A program made the translations under genes and the position numbers. The notes beneath the pieces are model-generated. The model was not told the origin of the DNA. It did no database searches and worked only from the letters and a program-made list of their open reading frames with translations. This document shows, piece after piece, positions 45,629 through 53,618 of a stretch of 64,000 nucleotides of DNA. The stretch's first letter is position 1. Each line of letters starts with the position of its first letter. This DNA comes from Sphingomonas sp. FARSPH (lineage in GTDB: Bacteria; Pseudomonadota; Alphaproteobacteria; Sphingomonadales; Sphingomonadaceae), in contig NZ_CP029985.1 of assembly GCF_003355005.1 (NCBI RefSeq), positions 1,479,001 through 1,543,000 on the forward strand. The letters run 5' to 3'.

Positions 45629-45723
45629 CGTCATTCCCGCGGAGGCGGGAATCCAGACTGGCTGGCCTCCGTGACCCTTGCAAGGACCTGCTCGTCTGGA
45701 TCCCCGCCTTCGCGGGGATGACG
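45629..45723. repeat. Type B palindromic repeat, copy 3
   Basis: 95 bp, starting CGTCATTCCCGCGGAGGCGG and ending CCTTCGCGGGGATGACG, just upstream of the GIY-YIG gene and downstream of the rplT terminator. Confidence 0.85.
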
Positions 45724-45751
45724 AAACGGGTAAAGGCCCGCACGCCCCCCG

Positions 45752-45787
45752 AAACCAAAACGGGCGCCGGTGTTGCCACCGGCGCCC
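45752..45787 (-). terminator. Rho-independent terminator of rpmI-rplT
   Basis: GGGCGCCGGTG (45762-45772) and CACCGGCGCCC (45777-45787) form a perfect 11-bp stem with a four-base loop. On the minus strand it is followed by GTTTTGGTTT, so it ends the ribosomal protein operon 28 bp past the rplT stop. Confidence 0.9.
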
Positions 45788-45815
45788 GCCTGTTCGGTCT
45801 CGTCGCGAGGCGCTC

Positions 45816-46181
45816 TCAGGCGGCCTGCGGGAGGGCCGCCTTCGCCTGCGCGATGATGGCGGCAAAGGCCTCACCCTCGTGCATCGCGATGTCGGCCAGC
45901 ACCTTGCGGTCGAGTTCGATGCCCGCGAGCTTCAGCCCGTGCATGAACTGCGAATAGGTCAGGCCCTCGGCGCGGACGCCGGCGTTGATGCGCTGGATCC
46001 ACAGGCCGCGGAACGTGCGCTTCTTCACCTTGCGGTCGCGATAGGCGTACTGACCGGCCTTCTCCACCGCCTGGCGGGCGATGCGGATCGTGTTCTTGCG
46101 ACGGCCGTAATAGCCCTTCGCCTGATCCAAAATCCTCTTGTGCTTGGCCTTGGTGGTCGTGCCGCGCTTTACTCGTGCCAT
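45816..46181 (-). CDS. rplT: 50S ribosomal protein L20
   Basis: A 121-residue rRNA-binding protein that starts assembly of the 50S subunit. It begins [30 protein letters not shown] (quoted in parts: [26 protein letters not shown]), highly basic, and ends with the compact domain [20 protein letters not shown]. rpmI lies 14 bp upstream. In other bacteria L20 represses its own operon by binding the leader; no leader structure was checked here. A strong terminator follows. Confidence 0.97.
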   Translation of the reverse strand: MARVKRGTTTKAKHKRILDQAKGYYGRRKNTIRIARQAVEKAGQYAYRDRKVKKRTFRGLWIQRINAGVRAEGLTYSQFMHGLKLAGIELDRKVLADIAMHEGEAFAAIIAQAKAALPQAA

Positions 46182-46195
46182 ATCTTAAGCCCTCC

Positions 46196-46399
46196 TCAGT
46201 TCAGGCCGTAGGGGGCCCAGGCCTTCACCGTCGCGGTGTCGGCCTTCGACAGCACCGTGGTGCCGCGGTTCTGGCGGATGTACTTGCCGTTATGGCTGAT
46301 CAGGCGGTGGCGCTTGCCGGCGACGCCGTGCTTCAGCTTGCCGGTGGCGGTGAGCTTGAAGCGCTTCTTGACGCCGCTCTTGGTCTTGAGCTTGGGCAT
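46196..46399 (-). CDS. rpmI: 50S ribosomal protein L35
   Basis: A 67-residue basic ribosomal protein with the family start [20 protein letters not shown] and the middle [16 protein letters not shown] 46399 is the standard start; upstream in-frame codons to 46474 do not fit the family. It leads the rpmI-rplT operon. infC, often the first gene of this operon, is not next to it here; the upstream gene is divergent. Confidence 0.96.
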   Translation of the reverse strand: MPKLKTKSGVKKRFKLTATGKLKHGVAGKRHRLISHNGKYIRQNRGTTVLSKADTATVKAWAPYGLN

Positions 46400-46563
46400 T
46401 TTGGTCCTTTCGCATGTGAGCGTCGCTTGAACAGCCGCGGCAGCCCTTGATGGCCGGGCCGTTCGTCCTCGCAACGCTCGGGAAGCTGGGGCCCTTAGCC
46501 GCGGTGCGCGCCAAAAGCAACCGATGCGGAACCGGAACGAGCCAGGGGCGCTTCACCCCGGCG

Positions 46564-48681
46564 ATGGACGATCCCCAACCCGCTCCCAACGCCGCGGCGG
46601 CGCCCGCCGACACGCCGCCGCGCCGCCGGCGGGTGCGGCACATCGCACGCAACGCCGCGCTCGTCGTGCTGGGGCTGCTCTTCACCATCTGGCTGGTGCT
46701 GTTCGTGACCAAGGGCCGGTTCCTGAAGCATCCGTTCGAGACGATCGTCGGCCGGCTGACGCATCGCGAGGTGAAGGTTGCGGGCGATTTCCAGCTGTAT
46801 TTCGCGCCGCTCCAGATCAAATTCGCCGCGCAGGGGCTGAGCATCGCCAACCCGGCCTGGGCGAGTCGGCCCTATCTGTTCCGTGCCGACGCGCTCGATT
46901 CGCGGATCGCGCCGCTGTCGCTGCTGTTCGGGCGGCGGCGTTTCTATTGGCTCGATCTCACCAACGGCGCGGTCGACCTGGAATGGTTGCCCGACCATAG
47001 CGGGAATACGTGGACGTTCAGCGCCAAAAAGGGCGGCAAGCCGCTGCAATTTCCCGTCATCGACCGCGCGAGCGTGACGGGAACGCGCGTGCGCTATCTC
47101 GACCCGCGGCTGCGCCTGCTCGCCGACCTTGCCGTCGATCCGATCCGGTCGGCCGACGCGCGGATCGGCGATGCGGTCGGCGTGACGGGGCAGGGCCGCC
47201 TGCGCGCGACGCCGTTCACCGTCGCCGCGCGCCTCTTGTCGCCCAACCAGACGGTGGCGCGCGGTGCGAACCGGCTGGAACTGACCGCGCATGCCGGCGC
47301 CAACGTCATCGACGTGACGGGCACCTTGCCCAGCCTTGCCGCGATCGAGGGCGTGCCGCTGCAGACGCGCGCGCGCGGGCGCGACCTGTCGCAGTTGCTC
47401 GGCATCATCGGCGTCGCGATCCCGCGCACGCGCACCTATCGGCTGAAGGCGCAACTGGTGCAGCAGGGGCGCGATTATCGCTTCACGCATCTGTCGGGCA
47501 CGTTCGGCGACAGCGATGTCGCGGGCGCACTGACCGTCACCAACGGCGATCGGCTGTACCTCACATCGACGCTGGCGACGCGGCAGCTCGACATCGTCGA
47601 TGCGGCGCCGTTCATCGGCTACAACCCCGATATCGTCGCCGCCAAGGGCGCGGCGGCGGCCGCCGCGGCGACGGGGGCCGCGCCTGAGCGGCTGCTGCCC
47701 GATGCCGCGCTGCCCGTCGCGACGATGCGGCGGTTCGACGCCGACCTCAAATGGACGATCCGCACGGTGCGATCGCGCCGCGTGCCGATCAGCGACGTCG
47801 ACGTGACGCTGGCGCTGAAGGATGGGCGGCTGGCGCTGTCGCCGCTGTCGTTCGCGATGGCGCGCGGCAACGTCGCGGCCGACGTCGTCTTCGACACGCG
47901 CCAGCGGCCGGCGGCGGATTCCTACGACATTCGCCTCGCGCCGACGCCGCTGGGCAAGCTGCTCGCCGGCTGGGGCGTGGCGGAGGCGGGGACGACGGGC
48001 GTGGTGAAGGGGCGCATCCAGCTCGCGGGGCGGGGCGATTCGGTGCACGATTCGCTGGCCAGCGCGCGCGGTCGGATGGCGTTCGTGCTGCCCTCTGGTT
48101 CGATGTGGGCGCGCAACGCGCAATTGTCCGAGCTCGACATCGGGGTTTTCGTGCAGAAGATGTTCCAGCGGGAACTGAAGGAGCCGGTGCGGATCAATTG
48201 CGGGCTGGTCGGCTTTACGGTGCGCGACGGCGTGGCGGCGGCGGACCCGATCCTGATCGACACGACGAAGAACGTCGTCACCGGGCGCGGCGGGTTCAGT
48301 TTCCGCAACGAGACGGTCGACCTGGCCATCCGTGCCGACGGCAAGAAGTTCAGCCTGTTTTCGGGTCAGTCGCCGGTCAGCATCGGGGGCACGTTCGCGC
48401 ACCCCTCGCTGAATGTGATCAGCCCGCAACTGCTGGCGCGGGCGGGCGCGGGGCTGGGGCTGGCGGTGGTCGCGACGCCGCTGGCGGGGATATTGGCGTT
48501 CGTCGACGTCGGCGATGCCAAGGCGGCGGCATGCGGGCCGGTGCTCGCCGGCGCCGACGCGCGCGCGCAGCGGACGACCAAGGGCAAGCCGCGCGAGGAT
48601 GTCGGCAACGGCACCCCGGCGAAGAGCGGCGACGGCGGCGAGACCAAGGCGCAGCGGAAGAAGTTTCTGGGGATTTTCTGA
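46564..48681 (+). CDS. AsmA family protein
   Basis: A 705-residue inner-membrane-anchored periplasmic protein. A basic N-terminus (PPRRRRVRHIARNA) is followed by one membrane helix (ALVVLGLLFTIWLVLFV, about residues 35-51). The long remainder has beta-rich AsmA repeats (HPFETIVGRLTHREVKVAGDF near residue 60 and the C-terminal FVQKMFQRELKEPVRINCG). AsmA-like proteins are proposed to carry phospholipids between membranes. ATG 46564 is used because it gives a short cytoplasmic tail. It is divergent from rpmI-rplT. Exact substrate is unknown. Confidence 0.86.
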   Translation: MDDPQPAPNAAAAPADTPPRRRRVRHIARNAALVVLGLLFTIWLVLFVTKGRFLKHPFETIVGRLTHREVKVAGDFQLYFAPLQIKFAAQGLSIANPAWASRPYLFRADALDSRIAPLSLLFGRRRFYWLDLTNGAVDLEWLPDHSGNTWTFSAKKGGKPLQFPVIDRASVTGTRVRYLDPRLRLLADLAVDPIRSADARIGDAVGVTGQGRLRATPFTVAARLLSPNQTVARGANRLELTAHAGANVIDVTGTLPSLAAIEGVPLQTRARGRDLSQLLGIIGVAIPRTRTYRLKAQLVQQGRDYRFTHLSGTFGDSDVAGALTVTNGDRLYLTSTLATRQLDIVDAAPFIGYNPDIVAAKGAAAAAAATGAAPERLLPDAALPVATMRRFDADLKWTIRTVRSRRVPISDVDVTLALKDGRLALSPLSFAMARGNVAADVVFDTRQRPAADSYDIRLAPTPLGKLLAGWGVAEAGTTGVVKGRIQLAGRGDSVHDSLASARGRMAFVLPSGSMWARNAQLSELDIGVFVQKMFQRELKEPVRINCGLVGFTVRDGVAAADPILIDTTKNVVTGRGGFSFRNETVDLAIRADGKKFSLFSGQSPVSIGGTFAHPSLNVISPQLLARAGAGLGLAVVATPLAGILAFVDVGDAKAAACGPVLAGADARAQRTTKGKPREDVGNGTPAKSGDGGETKAQRKKFLGIF

Positions 48682-48706
48682 GACGGGCGTGCCGTGCCCC
48701 TCGTGT

Positions 48707-48800
48707 CGTCATCCCCGCGGAGGCGGGGATCCAGACGCGCAGGTCGTCGAAAGAAGCGCACCGTCAGCGTCTCTGGATTCCCGCCTTCGCGGGAATGACG
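48707..48800. repeat. Type B palindromic repeat, copy 4
   Basis: 94 bp, starting CGTCATCCCCGCGGAGGCGG and ending CCTTCGCGGGAATGACG, between the convergent AsmA-like and hisN-like genes. Confidence 0.85.
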
Positions 48801-48812
48801 GAGAGGGGGCGA

Positions 48813-49631
48813 TCAGTGCCCGTGCCCGTGCTCGTGGTGCGTCGCCCGCAGTGCCTCGAGCACGTCGTCGGTGCGGGCAGGGTCGCCGATGGCGAGGACG
48901 TGGCCGTCGCTCGCCGCGGTCAGCGGATCGCCGTTCCAGTCGCACATCCGCCCGCCCGCGCCCTCGACCACCGGCACCAACGCGGCGAAGTCGTAGAGTT
49001 GCAGGCCGCTTTCGGCGACGATGTCGAGATGGCCGCTGGCGAGCAGCGCGTAATTGTAGCAGTCGCCGCCATAGACCGGTCCCTGCCGGGCATGCCCGCC
49101 AGACGCCGCGGCGACGAGCGCCATGTAATGCGGCACGTCGCCGTCGGCGAACAGATGCGGGCTGGTGGTGGCGACGATCGCGCCTTCCAGCGCGGCGCAG
49201 GCGCGGGTCCGTGCGGGCCTGCCGTTGAACGTCGTCGGGCGGCCGGCGACGCCGATCCACCGTTCGCGCTGCACCGGCTGGTCGATAATGCCGAGCACGG
49301 GCCAGCCGTCCTCGACCAAAGCGATCAGCGTGCCGAAGATCGCGCGACCGACGGTGAAGCTGCGCGTGCCGTCGATCGGATCGAGCACCCATTGCCGCCC
49401 GGTGACGCCGTCCTTCGTGCCATATTCCTCGCCGACGATGCCGTCGCCCGCAGCCTCCGCGTCGAGCAGCCGGCGCATCGCGGCTTCCGCCTCGCGGTCG
49501 GCGCGCGTCACGGGACTGTGGTCGGCCTTGGTCTCGCCGCCGAAGTCCTGGCGGAAATAGGGGCGGATGACGGCACCGGCCGCATCGGCAAGGCGCTGGG
49601 CGAGAGCGAGATCGGCGGGGGTGACCGGCAT
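48813..49631 (-). CDS. hisN: Histidinol-phosphatase, inositol monophosphatase family
   Basis: A 272-residue magnesium-dependent phosphatase. Catalytic motifs are intact: VTRADREAEAAMRRLL, GEEYG (about residue 68) and WVLDPIDGTRSFTVGRAIFG (about 82-101), and later GGDCYNYALLASGHLD. The TRSF form after DPIDGT and the overall pattern match HisN-type histidinol-phosphatases of alphaproteobacteria, which complete histidine synthesis; a plain inositol phosphatase cannot be excluded. ATG 49631 gives MPVTPADLALA, a typical start. A short His-rich tail ends the protein (HHEHGHGH). Confidence 0.88.
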   Translation of the reverse strand: MPVTPADLALAQRLADAAGAVIRPYFRQDFGGETKADHSPVTRADREAEAAMRRLLDAEAAGDGIVGEEYGTKDGVTGRQWVLDPIDGTRSFTVGRAIFGTLIALVEDGWPVLGIIDQPVQRERWIGVAGRPTTFNGRPARTRACAALEGAIVATTSPHLFADGDVPHYMALVAAASGGHARQGPVYGGDCYNYALLASGHLDIVAESGLQLYDFAALVPVVEGAGGRMCDWNGDPLTAASDGHVLAIGDPARTDDVLEALRATHHEHGHGH

Positions 49632-49711
49632 CCGACCGTGCCTATCGCGCGCGCGCACATCGCGCTAGGCTGCATGCCATACACGGAAAAATAAGAGGAA
49701 GGATCTCCCGC

Positions 49712-50248
49712 ATGCGCCTGTTTCCCGCCATTCTCGCCCTGGCCGTCGTCGCCGCGCCGGCCACCGCGGCGCTGACCGTGGGAGCGGCGGCGCCCGACTT
49801 CACGACACGCGGCGCGATGGCGGGCAAGGTGATCCCCGTCCACCTCGCCGAGGCGCTGAAGAAGGGGCCGGTCGTGCTCTATTTCTTCCCGGCGGCGTTC
49901 ACCGGCGGCTGCAACGCCGAGGCGCATGCCTTTGCCGAGGCGATCCCCGCGTTCACGAAGGCGGGCGCGACGGTGATCGGCATGTCGGCGGACGACGTGC
50001 CGACGCTGCAGCGCTTTTCCAGCGAGAAGTGCGCAGGCCAGTTCGCGGTGGCGAGCGCGGGGCCGAAGGTGGTCGCGGGCTATGACGTCGCGCTCAAGGG
50101 TGGCCCGGCGGGCCGCGCGCTGACCTCGCGGACCAGCTACGTCATCGGGCAGGACGGGCGCGTCGCCTTCGTCCACGACGACATGGACCCGTCGCGCCAC
50201 GTCGCGATGACGCTCGCCGCGGTGGAAAAGCTGCGCCGTCCGCGCTGA
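49712..50248 (+). CDS. Exported peroxiredoxin
   Basis: A 178-residue AhpC/TSA-type protein with signal peptide (MRLFPAILALAVVAAPATAA, cleavage near residue 20). The peroxidatic site is FFPAAFTGGCNAEAHAF, with Cys at about residue 70 in the PxxxTxxC pattern. A second Cys occurs in SSEKCAGQFAVA, a possible resolving residue. It should reduce peroxides in the periplasm, which is less common than cytoplasmic peroxiredoxins. GGAAGG lies before the ATG. The neighbours are unrelated, so it seems to be a single-gene unit. Confidence 0.88.
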   Translation: MRLFPAILALAVVAAPATAALTVGAAAPDFTTRGAMAGKVIPVHLAEALKKGPVVLYFFPAAFTGGCNAEAHAFAEAIPAFTKAGATVIGMSADDVPTLQRFSSEKCAGQFAVASAGPKVVAGYDVALKGGPAGRALTSRTSYVIGQDGRVAFVHDDMDPSRHVAMTLAAVEKLRRPR

Positions 50249-50313
50249 GCCGTTTTCACGCGATGATAACCAATGGCGCGTAAGCGCTTCGCCTATCTAT
50301 CCGAGGGACAGGC

Positions 50314-51375
50314 ATGCGCGGACCCATGACGGCAAGAAAGGGCGGTGAGGGCGACGTGTTCGCCCGCATCGGCGCTTTCCTGTCCGAACAGGGCCTCAGT
50401 CCGGAACCCGCCCATTATAGTTTCGCCTATTCGATCATCACCGAACCCGATGGCGCGATCGCGCAGGCGGTGCGGCGGCTGACCGATGGCGGGGTCCGGC
50501 TGCGGCGCGGCGACATCGAATCCCTGGGCGGCACGGTCGTCGCGGGCGCCCCAACGGGCGAGCCGGTTCAGCCGCGGCGCCCCGACATCAGCCACGCCGA
50601 CGCGCTGGAGGACAATGCCGCGCGGCTCGTCGCAGAGACGCAGGCGCAGGTCGCCGGCTTCACGACGATCATGCAGGCGATGCAGGACGAGACGCGCGGG
50701 TTCGGCCGCGACCTCGCCGAAAGCGCGGCGGCGATCGGCACGCCGCAGGTCATCGGTCACGCCGGCGGCCTGGAAGAGATCGCGCGGATCACCGGCACGA
50801 TGCTGGCGCGCGTCCGCGATGCGGAGGCGCGACTCGCGTCCGCGACGCACGAGGCGGAAGCGCTGCGCGCCAAGCTTGCCGAAGCGAACGACACCGCGCG
50901 GCGCGACGCGCTGACCGGCCTGCCCAACCGCCGCGCCTTCGAGGAGGCGTTCACCGCGCGCGGCGAGCGCGACGGCCCCTATTGCCTCGCGGTCGCCGAC
51001 ATCGACCGGTTCAAGCGGATCAACGACATTCACGGCCATCCGGTCGGCGATCGCGTGCTGTGCGCGGTCGGACGCCTGTTGGTCGAGGAATGTGCGGGCG
51101 AACTGGTGGTGCGGCATGGCGGCGAGGAATTCGCGATCCTGCTGCGCGGCAAGACGCTGGCGCAGGCGGCCGAGCATCTGGACGGCGTGCGCGCGATGAT
51201 GGCGGCGAAGCGGTTCCGCATCCGCGAAAGCGACCAGCCGCTCGGCTCGGTGACGCTGTCGATCGGCGTCACCGCGGTGCAGGTGGGCGACGACAGCGCC
51301 GCCGCCTTCGACCGCGCGGACCGCCTGCTCTACACCGCCAAGGCGGAAGGCCGCGATCGGGTGTGCGCCGCCTGA
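50314..51375 (+). CDS. Diguanylate cyclase, GGDEF domain
   Basis: A 353-residue soluble protein. Residues 1-185 form a helical N-terminal region with a coiled-coil stretch before the catalytic part (MLARVRDAEARLASATHEAE). The GGDEF domain starts at about residue 193 (ARRDALTGLPNRRAFEEAF), and the active loop reads RHGGEEFAILL, a functional GGEEF variant. An RxxD inhibitory site is not obvious. It synthesises cyclic di-GMP from GTP. No membrane helix is seen. GAGGG lies before ATG 50314. The sigma-54 micro-peptide unit starts just downstream. Confidence 0.92.
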   Translation: MRGPMTARKGGEGDVFARIGAFLSEQGLSPEPAHYSFAYSIITEPDGAIAQAVRRLTDGGVRLRRGDIESLGGTVVAGAPTGEPVQPRRPDISHADALEDNAARLVAETQAQVAGFTTIMQAMQDETRGFGRDLAESAAAIGTPQVIGHAGGLEEIARITGTMLARVRDAEARLASATHEAEALRAKLAEANDTARRDALTGLPNRRAFEEAFTARGERDGPYCLAVADIDRFKRINDIHGHPVGDRVLCAVGRLLVEECAGELVVRHGGEEFAILLRGKTLAQAAEHLDGVRAMMAAKRFRIRESDQPLGSVTLSIGVTAVQVGDDSAAAFDRADRLLYTAKAEGRDRVCAA

Positions 51376-51469
51376 TAGTGGCGGATTTTCCGCGACACGG
51401 ATGGCGGAATGCGCCAAGTCGTGTAGCGCGAAAACAGAAAATACAATGAAATTAGCTATTTAAGCAAAA

Positions 51470-51485
51470 TGGCACGGTCGGTGCA
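51470..51485 (+). promoter_or_regulatory. Sigma-54 (-24/-12) promoter
   Basis: tggcacggtcggtgca matches the consensus TGGCACG-N4-TTGCA except one base. The GG at 51471-51472 and GC at 51483-51484 are separated by exactly 10 bases, the invariant spacing. An AT-rich tract (51440-51469) lies just upstream, as expected where IHF bends DNA, and an imperfect dyad CGCGACACG...CGTGTAGCGCG (about 51392-51430) may be the enhancer. Transcription would start near 51496, ahead of two tiny membrane-protein genes. Confidence 0.8.
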
Positions 51486-51542
51486 AAGCCCTTAGTATCG
51501 CTGACGGATCGACCGGCAGCGAATACCAAAAGGGATCACACC

Positions 51543-51653
51543 ATGTTTCTCCGCTTCGAAACCGCCCAGCGCGCCGCCGTCTCGATGGTCGTCGCCGTCG
51601 CCTTCGCCGCGCTCGCCGTCAGCGCCGCCGTCCCCGTCATGCCGATCGCCTGA
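51543..51653 (+). CDS. Micro-membrane-protein 1, 36 residues
   Basis: ATG 51543 to TGA 51651-51653, coding for 36 residues: an amphipathic start (MFLRFETAQRAAVSM), one membrane helix (VVAVAFAALAVSAAVPV) and the end MPIA. AAAGGGATC lies before the start as a modest binding site. It is the first gene after a sigma-54 promoter. It contains no rare features in base use. No family name is known to me. Alternative: the helix could be a signal peptide of a degraded gene, but the second similar gene argues for a real pair. Confidence 0.65.
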   Translation: MFLRFETAQRAAVSMVVAVAFAALAVSAAVPVMPIA

Positions 51654-51679
51654 TGCCCGGCGCCAGCAGGAGAGATACC

Positions 51680-51766
51680 ATGTACCGCAGCCTGTTCCTC
51701 AGCATCGCGAGCTTCGCCACCACCGTGCTCGTCATCGCCAGCCAGGGCGGCGTCCACTTCGCCTGA
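51680..51766 (+). CDS. Micro-membrane-protein 2, 28 residues
   Basis: ATG 51680 to TGA 51764-51766. The product is 28 residues: MYRSLFLSIASFATTVLVIA then SQGGVHFA, essentially one membrane helix. CAGGAGAG lies 6 bases before the start, a strong ribosome binding site. It starts 27 bp after the first micro-protein and shares its sigma-54 promoter. A GC-rich hairpin follows within 16 bp. Function unknown. Confidence 0.62.
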   Translation: MYRSLFLSIASFATTVLVIASQGGVHFA

Positions 51767-51781
51767 CGCCGCTGCGCGGGT

Positions 51782-51807
51782 CCGGGGCCGGCACGCCGCC
51801 GGCCCGG
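51782..51807 (+). terminator. Probable terminator of the micro-protein unit
   Basis: CCGGGGCCGGC and GCCGGCCCGG pair with one bulge around a five-base loop, 16 bp after the second small gene. There is no T tract, so efficiency is uncertain. It may also serve the convergent PEBP gene. Confidence 0.5.
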
Positions 51808-51821
51808 TCCGCCGCGCCGGT

Positions 51822-52454
51822 TCACGCGGTCGCCACCGCACCCGCCGGACCGACCGGCGCCTCCTCCCCGCGGCCGTAGGTGCCGATCAGCACCCCCGCC
51901 GCCAGCACATGCCCCGCCATCGCCGCGATCACCGCGCCGCGCCCCGGCGTCGCGCCGGGATCGCCCGCGCCGGCATCCAGCGCGAACAGCTGAAACGCAT
52001 AACGATGCGCGCCATGCCCGGTCGGTGGATCGGGCGGCAGCCAGCCTTCGGCGAAATAGCTGTTACGCCCGACGTCGCGCGCGGGCGTGCCCGCACCGTC
52101 GGCGGTTATCGCGCCCTCTTCCAGCCGCCCCGCATCGGCGGGCAGATGCCAGACGAGCGCATGCACCAGCGGGTGCGGCGTCGGCGCATCCGCATCCTCG
52201 ACGATCAGCGCGAGGCTGGCGGTGCCTTCCGGCGGCACGCCCCAGGTCAGCGGCGGCGACACTCCGTCGCCATCGGCGGTGAACCGCGGCGGCAGCCGTG
52301 CGCCGTCGGCAAAAGCGGGGCTGGTCAGATCGAGCGACGCCAGATGGCGGTCCGGCGCGGCGGCCAGATCGACGCGCGCGATCGTCAGCTGGTCGAGGCC
52401 CGCGCGCACGCCGTCCAGCGCCTTGCCCAGCCAGTGCGGAACATGTTCGAGCAT
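51822..52454 (-). CDS. YbhB/YbcL family (PEBP, Raf kinase inhibitor-like) protein
   Basis: A 210-residue protein of the phosphatidylethanolamine-binding fold. Family markers: LTSPAFADGARLPPRFTADGDGVSPPLTW in pieces, LALIVEDADAP with the ligand-pocket Asp-Pro region, HALVWHLPAD, and the late GAHRYAFQLFALDA. An extra 45-residue N-terminal part (MLEHVPHWLGKALDG) precedes the domain, as in several alphaproteobacterial members. There is no signal peptide. The biochemical role of bacterial PEBPs is not known. The lipoprotein gene lies 7 bp upstream in the same direction. Confidence 0.85.
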   Translation of the reverse strand: MLEHVPHWLGKALDGVRAGLDQLTIARVDLAAAPDRHLASLDLTSPAFADGARLPPRFTADGDGVSPPLTWGVPPEGTASLALIVEDADAPTPHPLVHALVWHLPADAGRLEEGAITADGAGTPARDVGRNSYFAEGWLPPDPPTGHGAHRYAFQLFALDAGAGDPGATPGRGAVIAAMAGHVLAAGVLIGTYGRGEEAPVGPAGAVATA

Positions 52455-52461
52455 CGCGCCC

Positions 52462-52977
52462 TCAGCCCTGCTGACAGTCGCCGGGCCGGCGCACCGGCAT
52501 GCTGCCTGCATACCAGAAGCTTGCGTCGGCAGCCTTTGCGGCGTCGTGCCAGCACGCCTCGCCACGGCTGCCGTCGGGCTGGACGATGAAGGTCCAGTTC
52601 TGGTCGCCGCAGTCGTGCGGGGTGCAGCCGTGCGCGGCGATGCGGCCGTCGGGCAGCCGGAAGATCGGCACGGTGACCGAATCGCGTGCGACGATACGAT
52701 GGCGCAGGCTTTCGTCGGCGACCGCCTCGACCAGCGCCTGCGCGACCTCGGTCCGGTCGAAGAAGGCGATGCCCGCGACCGCATCGTTCGGATATTTGCC
52801 GATATAATCGGTGAGCGGCGGGCGCTGCTCCTGCCCCGGCAGCGGCTTCGCCTTTTGCATCGGCGGCGGCACGAAACCGGCGGGCGCGGTGTCGTTGTTG
52901 GCGGCCTTCTCCCGGCTGCCGCAGGCGGCGATGGCGAGCAGCAGCGGGAGCGCGAGGGCGGGGCGCAGGCGGGTCAT
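52462..52977 (-). CDS. Lipoprotein, probable Ivy-type lysozyme inhibitor
   Basis: A 171-residue lipoprotein with lipobox LAIAACGS, so Cys19 should carry the lipid. The mature domain (DYIGKYPNDAVAGIAFFDRT, then VTVPIFRLPDGRI) ends in the loop AAHGCTPHDCGDQNWTFIV. Vertebrate-lysozyme inhibitors of the Ivy family use a CKPHDC loop to plug the lysozyme active site; CTPHDC here is very close and the two Cys would form the same disulfide. I therefore infer a lysozyme or lytic transglycosylase inhibitor at the envelope. It precedes the PEBP gene by 7 bp. Confidence 0.7.
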   Translation of the reverse strand: MTRLRPALALPLLLAIAACGSREKAANNDTAPAGFVPPPMQKAKPLPGQEQRPPLTDYIGKYPNDAVAGIAFFDRTEVAQALVEAVADESLRHRIVARDSVTVPIFRLPDGRIAAHGCTPHDCGDQNWTFIVQPDGSRGEACWHDAAKAADASFWYAGSMPVRRPGDCQQG

Positions 52978-53018
52978 GCAGGTGGAACGCGGCAGGGGGG
53001 CGGGCGGTTGCCTGACCG

Positions 53019-53459
53019 ATGGCAGACTTCGACCTCGACCGGTTCGTGACCGCGCAGGCGGCGACCTACCGCCAAGCGCTCGGCGAACTGCGCCGCGGGC
53101 GCAAGACCGGCCATTGGATGTGGTTCGTGTTTCCGCAGATCGCCGGGCTGGGGCGCAGCGAGACCGCGCGCTTCTACGCGATCCGTTCTGCGGACGAGGC
53201 GCGGTCGTATCTGGCGCATCCGCTGCTCGGCCCGCGGCTGATCGAGGCGACGCAGGCGGTGACGGCGGCGCGGGGGAGCGTGGAGGCCATCCTGGGCGGG
53301 ATCGACGCGGTCAAGCTGCGGTCGTCGATGACGCTGTTCGCGGCGGTGACGGACGATCCCGCGCCGTTCCGTGCGGCACTGGACCGATTCTTCGATGGGC
53401 AGGTCGATCCGGCGACCGTGGCGTTGCTGACGGGGCCCCCGACGTTTCCCTCGATTTGA
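53019..53459 (+). CDS. DUF1810 family protein
   Basis: A 146-residue soluble protein. The DUF1810 signature is clear: DLDRFVTAQAATYRQALGEL, then GRKTGHWMWFVFPQIAGLGRS and YLAHPLLGPRLIEATQAV. DUF1810 proteins are small, helical and linked by some to calpastatin-like or macrodomain-associated roles; the function is unproven. The gene is divergent from the lipoprotein gene with 41 bp between, and a type E repeat follows it. Confidence 0.88.
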   Translation: MADFDLDRFVTAQAATYRQALGELRRGRKTGHWMWFVFPQIAGLGRSETARFYAIRSADEARSYLAHPLLGPRLIEATQAVTAARGSVEAILGGIDAVKLRSSMTLFAAVTDDPAPFRAALDRFFDGQVDPATVALLTGPPTFPSI

Positions 53460-53487
53460 TCCGGGATGCTGCGCCACGGTCAGGGGC

Positions 53488-53570
53488 TCGTGTTCCTGCG
53501 CATGCAGGAACCCAGGGCCACGGGGGCACCGTCTCTGGCTCTGGGCTCCTGCGTCCGCAGGAGCACGGCG
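53488..53570. repeat. Type E palindromic repeat
   Basis: About 83 bp: CTCGTGTTCCTGCGCATGCAG at the left and CTCCTGCGTCCGCAGGAGCACG at the right, here quoted only by their first bases, pair with each other, and each half is itself a hairpin (TTCCTGCGCATGCAGGAA). Only one copy was seen in the window. Confidence 0.6.
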
Positions 53571-53618
53571 ATCGAGAAGGGCGCAAGGCCGGCAGGGCGA
53601 TCGATCGGGTGACGCCGA

